In this document: positions 12,083-22,018 of the stretch, one piece after another
Layout: each line of letters opens with the position of its first letter
Numbering within the stretch: the stretch's first letter is position 1
Assembly: GCA_030867875.1 (NCBI GenBank)
Contig: JAOWCC010001589.1
Span: 83,413,537-83,477,536, forward strand
Source of the DNA: Actinernus sp. WN-2022
Lineage: Eukaryota; Cnidaria; Anthozoa; Actiniaria; Actinernidae
Length of the DNA: 64,000 bases
Reading direction: 5' to 3'
Position numbers and translations under genes: made by a program
Notes under the pieces: generated by a model
Seen by the model: only the letters and a program-made list of their open reading frames with translations
Told to the model about the DNA's origin: nothing
The model's database searches: none

Positions 12083-13408
12083 GAATACGAGAAAGCACTG
12101 AACCATTCTTCGATAAACCGCATATTTCCCTTTTCTACTTGTATCAGCGGTGGCAGGCTATGGATCTCCTGCCATTCGTGAACAATTCTGAACGTCATAC
12201 CTTCGAACCTTCTTTACCGAAACAAGAAAAGCGACGGTCACAGATGTATTTGGAATTTTGCAAGTGCCACGTGACTGAACACAATCAGACGCGTATTTCC
12301 AGTGAAATGCATTGTTTAGTTGGAATAAATACATTTACTCAGTTTACTACTATAACTGAGCTCAGATCAAGGGCAGTATTCATATCAATAACCAGTGAAT
12401 TGATTTTGTTCGCTTGACAAAGTAAAACAACTGTGATCGAGGAGTCCAGCGAAAAACTTGGGATGCGTTCAGCATGACCTTTGTTCATGTAAGGCTAGTG
12501 TTTATGGAGATTGGACTGCAAATATCACTCTTAACGGTTCAAGTACCGCTGAGAAGTTGATAAATCAGTTTCCGGAATAGTCTAAACATATTTACCGTAA
12601 CGTTATTTATGGTCTCCGCTGAAAAAATAAATCAATGTGCTATTGATAGCTATCTGCAGAAGTCCATATGGCGCTTCTGCTACCATACCGATATACAGTT
12701 TATTTTCGAATAAAGGAAAAGTTATTTTTTGTGATGATCTGAAAGCACTGAACTGTACTGATCGAGCTTTGTTTATAAAGTCAAACTTTTGTCAAATATG
12801 GCATTAATTGTGATTGGAAGTAAGCCGCGTAGTCATTAACCCTATACGATAGTAAGATTTGAAGTAAGCCGTTATATAACCAGGAGTAAAACAAATGAAG
12901 TCACCATCACATATAATAGCAAACTAAATTGTACATTGACATGACCGCTTTCAGTTGTAAAGGTTCTTATATTGACAGGTTCGGTCATGCCGGTCTGTCG
13001 GAAGACATGAACTTCTGAGACTTCAGTTTCAAAGAAAACTGAACTCATAATATAGTATCGATGCTGGATACGTAAACTATGCAAATTTCTTTTTAAGCAG
13101 ACAGTCGTGTTTGAGTTGAAAAATGCGGCAAAGAAGCGTGAGGGAAACTAATGTACACGATAACTTGACGGCACTGATCGACTGAGTCCCACGCAGAAGG
13201 AAGTCAACGCCTACACGGCGCACCCATAAACTCTGCATATTACCGTACGTATAGGAACTAGGACTGATAGGCGAAGACAGTATTTGGAAATATACCCGAG
13301 TAATTTTATGGTGAAAATTCGGCGACAGAAATCACAACTATCAGTGTATCGGAAAATGCTCATTCTTACTGACTCAAATGAGACTACACATGTACTTTTC
13401 AATGACTG
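12083..13408. other. Gene-free stretch
   Basis: Only short, featureless ORFs are present. I see no RNA gene, tandem repeat or terminal-repeat pair that I can support. Confidence 0.35.
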
Positions 13409-13417
13409 AGTAATCAT

Positions 13418-13506
13418 TAGCCTGGGAAACCAGCCGTCTCTTATCGCTCCCACTCGCGAAAGAGACGAAGTAGGGAGCGATAAGAGTCGGCTGGTTTCCA
13501 AGGCTA
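13418..13506. mobile_element. Foldback MITE with perfect 9-bp target duplication
   Basis: TAGCCTGGGAAACCAGCCG and its mirror bound 89 bases that fold almost end to end. AGTAATCAT is duplicated exactly on each side (13409-13417 and 13507-13515). The terminus and duplication length match the copies at 7556 and 30345. Confidence 0.75.
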
Positions 13507-13834
13507 AGTAATCATGGCTTTAAAAAAAAAAAACACTAAGAAAACGATACTGAATCGTGGAAGTCTACCATTTCTGTAAGTATATCGTGTTTTATATGTA
13601 GTTTTGGGGTTTCAGTGTGTTAAACCGATGCTTCAATTCAATGGACAATTGACCAATTAAGGCAATTATAGTTCAAGGATGTCAGGAGCCCATAACTAGG
13701 AGCGTCCATACTCCTATAGAGTTGTCACAGCGTTTTTACAAGTTGGGCTATTTTTAGATCATTTTCCCCGCCAATTGGTAGTTTGCACCGTGGCGGAACA
13801 AAAGATGCCTCATTAGCTACTTTTGTTATACTAA

Positions 13835-14055
13835 GGGTGCGTTCGATTGACCGTATTCCGGAATAAGAATAGATGGAATAGTCTCTGGAAATCACTGGTT
13901 CGGGCATATTTTGCACTGTAAGCTACAATTGATTGCTGATATATGATATTTAGGGTATAATTAGTATTCCAGTGGCTACAAAATCCCAGTATAAGCGATT
14001 TGTAGTGATCATTCTGTGTATTCTTATTCCGGAATACAGTCAATCGAACGCACCC
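13835..14055. mobile_element. MITE with TAA duplication
   Basis: The ends GGGTGCGTTCGATTGACC and their mirror (with one extra change) bound 221 bases. TAA flanks both sides (13832-13834 and 14056-14058), as in PIF/Harbinger-derived MITEs. It is nested in the 13683-14457 element. Confidence 0.72.
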
Positions 14056-14149
14056 TAAACAACATGGATGCTACGCTTTTGTGATTTGATTCCCTTAGGA
14101 ATAATTGCAACTCAACAATAGCGGGAAACCATTCTAAAAATATGATAGG

Positions 14150-14310
14150 CAACTAGTTCCTGTAAAAACTAGTTTTGGTCTGCGTCGGCGGGGAAGATAA
14201 ACAATGGTATGTAATCAACTAAAGTCGATTGAGGTATGCTAACCGCCGTGGAAAGCGAGTAGCAGCTGACGTTTCGAGCGCTAGCCCTTCGTCAGAGCAA
14301 ACAAAAAACA
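14150..14310 (-). mobile_element. Solo Penelope-like terminal repeat
   Basis: This block is the reverse complement of the 3' end of the Penelope-like element at 26880-26995. It shares the run from the hammerhead-like motif through GCTACTCGCTTTCC to the ATCAACTAAAG-type end. It also overlaps the sequence at 35690-35768. There is no coding part, so it is a fragment or solo terminal repeat. Confidence 0.65.
14265..14298 (-). ncRNA. Hammerhead-ribozyme-like motif, second copy
   Basis: On the minus strand the block contains CTGACGA (14289-14295), a GGGC/GCTC stem, GAAAC and a GTC cleavage triplet (14268-14270), the same as the copy at 26895-26928. See that entry for the fold and its caveats. Confidence 0.5.
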
Positions 14311-14338
14311 TTCTAAAAATAACCTAACTTGTAAAAAC

Positions 14339-14440
14339 GCTGTGACTGATAGGCCTAGTATGTGGGATGGACGCTGTGACATTGGCCTAGTATGTGGGAT
14401 GGACGGTGTGACATAGGCCTAGTATGTGGGATGGACGCTC
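14339..14440. repeat. Three tandem copies of a 32-34-bp unit
   Basis: Three units contain GGCCTAGTATGTGGGATGG and GTGTGACA-type words. They sit within the right terminal repeat of the 13683-14457 element, and the left terminal repeat has only a single counterpart. Confidence 0.7.
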
Positions 14441-14457
14441 CTAGTTATGGGCTCCTG

Positions 14458-15600
14458 GGGATGTAAAAAACTCAAACTGGCTACGAATACAACCTCGATC
14501 CGAGTGGCAAAAAGGGACAAATGTTCAGGGCCTGTAATACAATGAGATCTGAAAAGCCGTCTGATTAATTATATTAGAACCCCTATAGCGTGACCCAGGC
14601 TTCAGCACGCGCGCTTACGGAAGCTAAAAATAGCCTGCGTACGTAAAATCACGGCACTCCTGTCTCTATTGCCTACGCCTACATGGCAGGAGGCCTTCAC
14701 CTCTCAAAACCTTGCATTTTATTGGGGTTTGTATTGTTTCAGGGTTAGGCATTGTTTGGATAGCCAGTACTATTCCAGGTTCCGAGGAGGTGAAGGCCGC
14801 AACAAAATAATCTTTGTTTACCTTTTTAAATAACAGAATACTACAGTTGAGGTACGGTTTTTCCTTTTTTGGACATTTCTCAAAATAGTTCCCTATATTA
14901 GTTAGTTACCTCAGTTTGACTGGGGAAAACAAGTTTGTGTGACGACATCGTCAGGGAGTATGCGCTCCTGACATCACGGTATAGACTGGTGGAATGCAAA
15001 CCGTTGACAAACGAATCATGAGCATCTTTAATTTGTAGCTATATTACGACATAAACTTAAAACGATTTATGAGACGTAGAACTGTAAGGAATTCGTTAGT
15101 GAAATAATCTCGATATGTAATTTCCTGACCCGGTTACTTAAAAATTTTAACGGAAGTCTAGGCTTTGACTTACGCGTTTGTGAATTATTTCATTCAATAT
15201 CTCCAAGTTTGTTTCATACTCTTTCTTATCATTTCTAGTTGAGATTCATAATAATTGCGTTTTGAAATTCTCAGGTGGTCACCCCAGTTTAATTTGCTTT
15301 TGTACGTTCTGTACTTGGCGTTATTATCCGAACAAGGAATTTTGAGAAGCTGTTTATAAAGTTGCTATTCTGGTAGCTCTGACAAGAGACTTCATAAGTA
15401 TAGTTTATTGTGGGATAGTCGCCAGACAACTCCGTACTACAATACAATTAACCAATATAAATTGTATTCCTAACTAATGGGAAACTGCCAGATACGAAAA
15501 ACCGCCTAAACCATGAAAAAACCACCCTGGGGTTGTGGCCAAAAAACGTGGGGAAATGCGGAAACGTACTCCTCGACCTAATGCAGCAACCCAATTTATT
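14458..15600. other. Gene-free stretch
   Basis: A short inverted pair, AGGCCTTCACCTC near 14690 and GAGGTGAAGGCC near 14788, may be another small MITE. Otherwise I see nothing. Confidence 0.35.
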
Positions 15601-15978
15601 CGAGGGCTAGAGAACTAACAATCGACTTACTAAGTCAATACAAAGTAACCGCACTATAGAACTAGCGAACTAGAACTAGAGAGGGCTAGAGAACTAACAA
15701 TCGACTTACTAAGTCAATACAAAGTAACCGTACTATAGAACTAGCGAACTAGAACTAGAGAGCCGGGGCTAGAGAACTAACAATCGACTTACTAAGTCAA
15801 TACAAAGTAACCGTACTATAGAACTAGTGAACTAGAAATAGAGAGGGTTAGAGAACTAACAATCGACTTACTAAGTCAATACAAAGTAACCGTACTATAG
15901 AACTAGCGAACTAGAACTAGAGGGCTAGAGAACTAACAATCGACTTACTAAGTCAATACAAAGTAACCGTACTATAGA
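15601..15978. repeat. Satellite block, about 80-bp units (left part)
   Basis: Five units start GGCTAGAGAACTAACAATCG and include CTTACTAAGTCAATACAAAG. Unit length varies from about 74 to 82 bases. The block stops at TATAGA, where the 3351-bp element is inserted, and resumes at 19330 in register. Confidence 0.9.
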
Positions 15979-16353
15979 GAGGGTCCTGAAGGGTAAAATG
16001 GGAGCTGGGATTTGCCTCTTTTTGGGCTGGGAAAATGGGATTCGTGCACTGGGACTGGGATTTTACCACTGGGAATGGGACAAACACTTTGGAAAATGGG
16101 AATGGGATTTCTCTTCTTTGTGAGACTTACTAGTCTCTGACTCTATAATTTCACACAAATACTCGAATTAGCCCACTTTGATGACACAAAAAAGTCAGTA
16201 TTTTCCACGTTTTGGCCTCCTATTGCAAGTTCTCATTACCAGGCTTTACGCTGCGGTCATGTCATGTCCGTGATCAGCGGTTCGTTTAAAACAATAAAAT
16301 TAATGACATGCATGCGATAGTAGCTCTGCACGTGTCGGAAATCAAACATCACA

Positions 16354-17244
16354 ATGGCGTCGTCCAGCATGAGCGATGGCTATCGGCGCACTATGATTAT
16401 CGAATTGAAATATGTTTCTTCGAACAATGCGGTAGTACACACGGAAAACAGCAAGATCGAATTAGATCTGAAGAGCAACCCAACAGACTTGCAGGCAAGC
16501 ATTGTGGAGAATTGTGGAGTTAAAGACTCTGCTGCGAAAAGAGGATTTGGCGACTTTGTTATTGCATTTTTTTATGTGGATTTCGTTGACGCGGGCAGCA
16601 CGAAGAGAGCGCCTTTTGTTCTTAGAACGAAAGAACCAGTAGAAATGCTTCGAGCCAGTGAATCCCGATCACTACTGGTGAGGATCATCCAACGGGTTAC
16701 GACATTTAAAAAGGCATCTGTGAACATTGTGTTCGAGAAAGCTACAGAGACAGAGTCAACAGCCCCGGGGATCTCAGGGTCAACGACCTCGGGCAGCACA
16801 GCAAGTGCCGTCACTGACGCGGGCAAAATGCCCAAGAAAGCAGCAAAGAAAACAAGTAGCATACGTGGCACACACGAAAAATTGAAAGATTTGTTGCACA
16901 AAACTGATGATGCAAGACTAGCCGAAGATGGGAAAGGCATCAAATGTTTGCTTTGCGGTAAGACGCCTAAACTTGACAAAAGCAAGAGAACCGCAAGTGG
17001 GCATCTGAAATACTTCCGGCGTGTGCACATCTGCCCAGCTAAGAGCTTGCAACTGGCCCACAGTCAAGAACAATCAATGATTTCTATACACCAGTTCCAA
17101 AACGACCCAGAGTATCCGCTCCAGCCCCATCTAAGACATCTGAGACATCTAATTCTAGTGAGCCTGAAGAAATCACACAAATGCCGGAGTGTAGCAATGA
17201 CAGCATGTGAGTACTTCCGTTTTGGCTGCATTAATGGGTCTTAA
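16354..17244 (+). CDS. Zinc-finger-like ORF of the TIR element
   Basis: A 296-residue open frame starts MASSSMSDGYRR. Residues 1 to about 125 look like one globular domain that I do not recognise. A Ser/Thr/Ala-rich and Lys-rich linker follows. Near residues 195-225 comes CLLC with a downstream H...H pair (GHLKYFRRVH), resembling a BED-type finger but with irregular His spacing. From about 17040 another frame reads TINDFYTPVPKR and ends at 17208-17210, which looks more protein-like than the annotated frame, so a 1-nt frameshift is likely near there. A GTGAGT donor-like site follows at 17209. DNA binding is inferred only. Confidence 0.55.
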   Translation: MASSSMSDGYRRTMIIELKYVSSNNAVVHTENSKIELDLKSNPTDLQASIVENCGVKDSAAKRGFGDFVIAFFYVDFVDAGSTKRAPFVLRTKEPVEMLRASESRSLLVRIIQRVTTFKKASVNIVFEKATETESTAPGISGSTTSGSTASAVTDAGKMPKKAAKKTSSIRGTHEKLKDLLHKTDDARLAEDGKGIKCLLCGKTPKLDKSKRTASGHLKYFRRVHICPAKSLQLAHSQEQSMISIHQFQNDPEYPLQPHLRHLRHLILVSLKKSHKCRSVAMTACEYFRFGCINGS

Positions 17245-17321
17245 TGGATTTATGTAACTAAGAATTATAATATTTGATGCCATTAATAACAATACAATTC
17301 GTTAGATTAAAAACATGACTT

Positions 17322-19109
17322 TTGCCCGGTTTAGAAATTCGTGCTACAACGTTTCACAACATTCGGTCAATGCAGAAATCAAATATTTTACCTTTAGGAA
17401 GAACAAAGGCGAAACCATCACAATTCAGGACGAAAGCTGCTGCTGCGTCATTCATCCAACAACACATTGATGTCCAATGTGATGCCCAGCAACATAGGCT
17501 TAAATCACTTCAGGAAAAGATCAAGAATTACCTGGAAATCAAGAAAACGTCCCACAAAACGCAAGGATCGCTTGGCGTTGTAACTCTTGATAGCAATATT
17601 CAGTTTTCCTCTGTTTGTCTTGGAAATGGTGACATGTTAATTGGTGCGTCAAACTCTACGAAGAAAGTTTACTCGATCACAACTGATTTTGATGGAGTTG
17701 GTATTCTTGGAACAGTAAATGAAATGTGCAGTTATGCTGACGGTTGGACAAGTGTCAGTTCTTTGGCATTGTCAGGGGATGAACTTGCTGTTTGTGCCGA
17801 TGGTGTTCTTCATATCTTTGATCCAACACAGGGTGTAACAAGAATTGTAAGAGATTTGGATGGCCAAGCCATATCATCGCAAGCAGTTAATGTTACGTGG
17901 ATTGGAAAAGACATTCTGTTCTGTGAGGATCACTCCGTTAAGATCTTTCAATCTGGAGCAGTTGATGTGATTGCAGGGAACGGTAAAGGTGATAGCGATG
18001 GTTCGCAAACACACTCCAAACTTTGCCAACCAATTGGAATTTGCGTGGAGTTTGACCGTAATATTTATGTTGCAGACTCTGGTTGTGGTGCCATCAAGCT
18101 AGTCAATAGACCATTGGCAGGAATTGCAGAGTTCCTTGGGAAGTTACAAGTCCTGGTCACGGCTTTTAACATCCATTCCAAAAGGAGCACAGAAAGAAAA
18201 CCCCAAAAGTCAGTTGGAGAAGCAATTGGGATGGTTGATGAAGTCCTGGAGTATGTGAAGTCGTGCTCACAGAAGGCAAGACAACTGCAGTCCTTAAGGA
18301 GAGAAACCACAGATGGTCCAGAAGGTACCGTGTCAAACAAATGCTTGAAGTCGTTGGAGCTAATGGCACAATCGCTTCGAAAACTAGAGAACAACATGAA
18401 AGATCTTTCTTCATTTCCTGGATTCAAATTGAACTTAAACTTGGAATCACTGCTGACAATGAATGTCGAGAACCAGCATGCAGTTACTCACTTTAAGAAG
18501 GAAACATTTACTCTCTACGAATATGCACAGATTTTTGGTTCATCCGTTGAAGAAGGAGTAAAGAGAGTGACACCATGGTCTGCACATTATTACACACACC
18601 GTAACTCTTACTACCTATCTGAAACTTCTGATGCTGGCCAGTTAGTTCGTGCTGAAATTCCCAAACCAGTTGGACAACGAATGTCCAGAAATGATGAAGC
18701 AGAGATGAGGTTTTGGGCGAAACGATACAGCAAGTGTGTAAGACAACGTAATGTCCGACAAGACAACACCATGGACAGAGCTGGGACACTGCCTTTGAAC
18801 TTGTATGAAGCACAGACAGTGCTTAATCCATTAGATTTGCATTCGGTATTACCTCACATGCAAGGCATAGTGCTAGATGAAAGTGCAGAAACTGAGACGA
18901 CTGAAACAGATGAACAGCCTGCTGAGACTGTGGAGGGTGCCACTTGCCATGATCAACCTAACGAATACAGTGGTAGTGACAGTGGGGACAGCGAGTCAGA
19001 TGAAGACGGTGCAGATGACGGGACTGGTTTTAACATGGTTATGCCAACAAGGGCTGGAAGACAAAGAGTGCTAACCAGCAGAATGAGAGATTTTCTTCAG
19101 TCCAGATAA
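17322..19109 (+). CDS. NHL-repeat / beta-propeller-like protein
   Basis: One long frame of about 595 codons; the first in-frame ATG is 17370 (MQKSNILPLGRTK). An AG acceptor-like site at 17333-17334 makes a spliced start possible. A short helical segment is followed by propeller-like repeats (residues about 80-260). The clearest is PIGICVEFDRNIYVADSGCG, a good NHL unit. A probable coiled coil (about 300-360) and a conserved-looking block FTLYEYAQIFGSS through KCVRQRNVRQDNTM follow. The C-terminus is acidic (SGSDSGDSESDEDG). From memory, related multicopy proteins exist in coral genomes. The biochemical role is unknown. It is not a recognisable transposase, although it lies inside a TIR element. 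Confidence 0.7.
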   Translation: MPGLEIRATTFHNIRSMQKSNILPLGRTKAKPSQFRTKAAAASFIQQHIDVQCDAQQHRLKSLQEKIKNYLEIKKTSHKTQGSLGVVTLDSNIQFSSVCLGNGDMLIGASNSTKKVYSITTDFDGVGILGTVNEMCSYADGWTSVSSLALSGDELAVCADGVLHIFDPTQGVTRIVRDLDGQAISSQAVNVTWIGKDILFCEDHSVKIFQSGAVDVIAGNGKGDSDGSQTHSKLCQPIGICVEFDRNIYVADSGCGAIKLVNRPLAGIAEFLGKLQVLVTAFNIHSKRSTERKPQKSVGEAIGMVDEVLEYVKSCSQKARQLQSLRRETTDGPEGTVSNKCLKSLELMAQSLRKLENNMKDLSSFPGFKLNLNLESLLTMNVENQHAVTHFKKETFTLYEYAQIFGSSVEEGVKRVTPWSAHYYTHRNSYYLSETSDAGQLVRAEIPKPVGQRMSRNDEAEMRFWAKRYSKCVRQRNVRQDNTMDRAGTLPLNLYEAQTVLNPLDLHSVLPHMQGIVLDESAETETTETDEQPAETVEGATCHDQPNEYSGSDSGDSESDEDGADDGTGFNMVMPTRAGRQRVLTSRMRDFLQSR

Positions 19110-19661
19110 AGGTACATACATCCAAATATCAACAGTTTGCCCTTTTAATTTATTATAGTCATTATATGCACAGGTTTTTAACCTGTACTTATGGAAATGG
19201 GATTTCTTGTTTATGAACTGGGATTTCGACCAAAATTAGCCTGGGAACTGGGATTTGAAGCCTGGGAACTGGGATTTCGACCAAAATTGGGCTGGGAACT
19301 GGGATTTAGGACCCCCCTTCAGGACCCTCTATAGAACTAGCGAACTAGAACTAGAGAGGGCTAGAGAACTAACAATCGGCTTACTAAGTCAATACAAAGT
19401 AACCGTACTATACTGAGAACTAGCGAACTAGAACTAGAGGGCTAGAGAACTAACAATCGACTTACTAAGTCAATACAAAGTAACCGTACTGTAAGAACTA
19501 GCGAACTAGAACTAGAGAGGGCTAGAGAACTAACAATCGGCTTACTAAGTCAATACAAAGTAACCGTACTATAGAACTAGCGAACTAGAACTAGAGGGCT
19601 AGAGAACTAACAATCGACTTACTAAGTCAATACAAAGTAACCCGCGTACTATAGAACTAGC

Positions 19662-19961
19662 CTCAGTTTCTAGTTTTAAGAACAATCTGAAGACATTTCT
19701 TTTTAAGAAAGCTTATTGCTGAATTTTCTTTTTTTTATAGCCAAATGTTTTTATATTAATTATATTAATTATATTTATCAAATTTTTATCAATCACCATT
19801 TCTTAACTTACAAATTTTAGCATCAATTTTTAACATTAGTTAGTGTGGTTTTAGATTATACATGTAGTTCTATAATTCATTTATTTAGCCAAACATTGTA
19901 AAGCGCTCTTGGACATTTTGGAAATAGCGCTATATAAATATTTTATTATTATTATTATTAT
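19662..19961 (+). mobile_element. 5'-truncated LINE tail, 10-bp target duplication
   Basis: The start reads as a LINE C-terminus (LKTFLFKKAYC then stop). It ends with AGCGCTATATAAAT and (ATT)n, a common CR1/L2-type 3' tail. TAGAACTAGC is duplicated on both sides (19652-19661 and 19962-19971) within the satellite. Confidence 0.75.
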
Positions 19962-20210
19962 TAGAACTAGCGAACTAGAACTAGAGAGGGCTAGAGAACT
20001 AATAATCGACTTACTAAGTCAATACAAAGTAACCGTACTATAGAACTAGCGAACTAGAACTAGAGAGGGCTAGAGAACTAACAATCGACTTACTAAGCCA
20101 ATACAAAGTAACCGTACTATAGAACTAGCGAACTAGAACTAGAGAGGGCTAGAGAACTAACAATCGACTTACTAAGTCAATACAAAGTAACCGTACTATA
20201 GAACTAGCGA

Positions 20211-21161
20211 CATCGCCAGAAATAAGTGACATTCAGCAATGGCCAGCGGCTGCACTTTTGAATCCTGCGACCGGAGTTCGACTCCTACACTGGACATAAA
20301 ATTTTTGTTTTACTTCTTTTTCTCCTTTCTCAGTTTTATTTATACTTTTCCTCTATGTTTACGCTATTAGAGCCGCCTTCAATACTAAAAACATTGTTGT
20401 TTACTGGCTCCGACACGGTCGTGAATGGAGATACCGCTGACCACAATTGGTATCGCAGACTCTTCTCTATAGGTCCGGTTAGGTCCTATTTTAGAAAAGG
20501 AACAATTCATTTGAATAACTGCTGGTCAGTTACAAATACATTGCAGTTTCACAAGGAGATAACAAGCTGTCCATAGGTATGTTTTCATGGCGTTTTAGAC
20601 GCTCGTGGCCAGAGATATTATGGTCTCAAGACAGTCAATTTTACGGGATTTAGCGTACAAAGATGGAGGATTCTGATGGCTCACTACTAGATCCTTTATT
20701 CAACTGCAACACATTAATATGAAAGAACTTTGCAGCCACTTTGGAGGATGCTTAATGCGAAGATCGAGTCTTCGTTCGAGAGGTGAGGAGTAGACATTTT
20801 GCCAAACAGCGTAAATTCCCACTCAATATCCAAACTATAAACTTGTAGTATGGTGTTTTTTCGCTTATTCGCACTGTAGCTTCTGTAAATTAATTGAAAT
20901 TTCAATGCCTGTACTTCGTTCGTAAAATATTAATACGAATTTCACGAGCAGATTGCTAACTATTAGGCAGCTGTATGTACTATAGATTGTAGAATCATAC
21001 CCTGCATAGACATTTTGAATTTTGTATGTAGGGAAGTGAGAAATTGTAATTTAGCGATTTCACCCCTTAGTTCGCTTGTAATGTTATCAACTCCATTCGG
21101 TCACGTCTGAGCCGGAACTTGGTTATTGCGCAACCGCTCGTGTCACTTATTTCTGGCGATG
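20211..21161. mobile_element. 951-bp nonautonomous element with perfect 20-bp TIRs
   Basis: CATCGCCAGAAATAAGTGAC (20211-20230) is mirrored exactly at 21142-21161. Comparison with intact satellite units shows only GA duplicated at the junctions, an unusual 2-base target duplication. Interior ORFs (20355-20576, 20714-20905) have no recognisable domain. A related single end lies at 49617. Confidence 0.75.
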
Positions 21162-21310
21162 GAACTAGAACTAGAGAGGGCTAGAGAACTAACAATCGAC
21201 TTACTAAGTCAATACAAAGTAACCGTACTATAGAACTAGCGAACTAGAACTAGAGGGCTAGAGAACTAACAATCGACTTACTAAGTCAATACAAAGTAAC
21301 CGTACTATAA

Positions 21311-22018
21311 TCAATAAGATAAATAAAATAAATTCGAAACAAACGTGGAGCTGACTGGCCTAGAATGACTACTTTTCCCGCTCGAAGCATTATATATGCT
21401 AGAAGCATTACCCATAATGATGATAGTCTCCTCTCCAAACCTCTTTACCGTGCCGGCAGAATATCAATTTCTGACTATATCGCTCCTGCGTACATCATGC
21501 ACGACAACGTACATGCTGCATGGTCTAAGAATGCACCCGTGACGTTGTGACTGTCATATTTAAAGATCCATGTAATACATTTTGTTTTCTTTAAACGTTT
21601 TTACAAATTACTTCATTGTATTAATTAGAAAAGTATCTACATTGTTATTAGGAGGTCTATAAATAGGCCCTTATCCATTGTGCTAGCATAATTTTTGGCA
21701 TAATTTGGAAAAACGAGCATAATTTTTGCACTTTTTATAAAAGTAGCACTGCTAGCATAATCGGCATATTTTTAGTTTTTTTGAAGGGAATATTACCAGA
21801 GTCATGACTTGCTTGGTCTCTAAGATTGATTATTTTCAATTTCTGTCCATGGTTCAGTCTAATTCGTCTGGGGGAGGGGGAAGAAGGTTACCGCAATACT
21901 GCGTCGTTGGTCGTCTAGACTCTAGAGGACTGGGCACACCGGAAGTAAAGATTGCGTCGGTCCCAGTTCCCGCTTTCACAGGCACTCACAAAATGGCGTC
22001 GAGCAACTTACAGATAAA
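21311..22018. other. Gene-free stretch
   Basis: From about 21685 to 21780 the word GCATAATTTTTG and close variants recur, suggesting a decayed AT-rich repeat. No gene is seen. Confidence 0.35.

Larger units (their letters stand above)
13683..14457. mobile_element. Composite TIR element hosting two nested insertions
   Basis: Long inverted ends start CAGGAGCCCATAACTAGG at 13683 and finish with the mirror at 14457. The left arm reaches about 13755, and the right arm is enlarged by a threefold tandem repeat. The flanks GGATGT (left) and GGGATGT (right) suggest a short duplication. A TAA-flanked MITE and a Penelope-type terminal repeat lie inside, so they inserted later. Confidence 0.6.
15979..19329 (+). 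mobile_element. 3351-bp TIR element carrying NHL-repeat gene, 6-bp duplication
   Basis: Perfect 15-base inverted ends GAGGGTCCTGAAGGG (15979-15993) and CCCTTCAGGACCCTC (19315-19329) are flanked by duplicated TATAGA (15973-15978 and 19330-19335). The insertion split one satellite unit. Both subterminal regions contain direct, not inverted, copies of CTGGGATTT-like words (about 16000-16115 and 19195-19310). The cargo is a zinc-finger-like ORF and an NHL-repeat ORF. No DDE transposase motif is visible. An alternative reading is an 8-base hAT-type duplication (CTATAGAG/CTATAGAA, one mismatch) with 14-base ends. Confidence 0.82.
19330..21310. repeat. Satellite block, about 80-bp units (right part, twice interrupted)
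   Basis: Nine units of the same satellite as 15601-15978 lie in three runs: 19330-19661, 19962-20210 and 21162-21310. The gaps are a LINE tail and a 951-bp TIR element. With the left block the array totals about 14 units. Confidence 0.9.

Noticed and set aside
16572..17030. 152-codon minus ORF opposite the zinc-finger-like ORF
   Set aside because: Antisense shadow of the plus-strand coding frame, with no domain of its own.
20272..20290. tRNA B-box-like GTTCGACTC inside the 951-bp element
   Set aside because: The T-arm does not pair and no A box lies upstream at the right distance.
15601..21310. CRISPR-like appearance of regularly spaced repeats
   Set aside because: The units are contiguous satellite repeats with no unique spacers, and the genome is eukaryotic.
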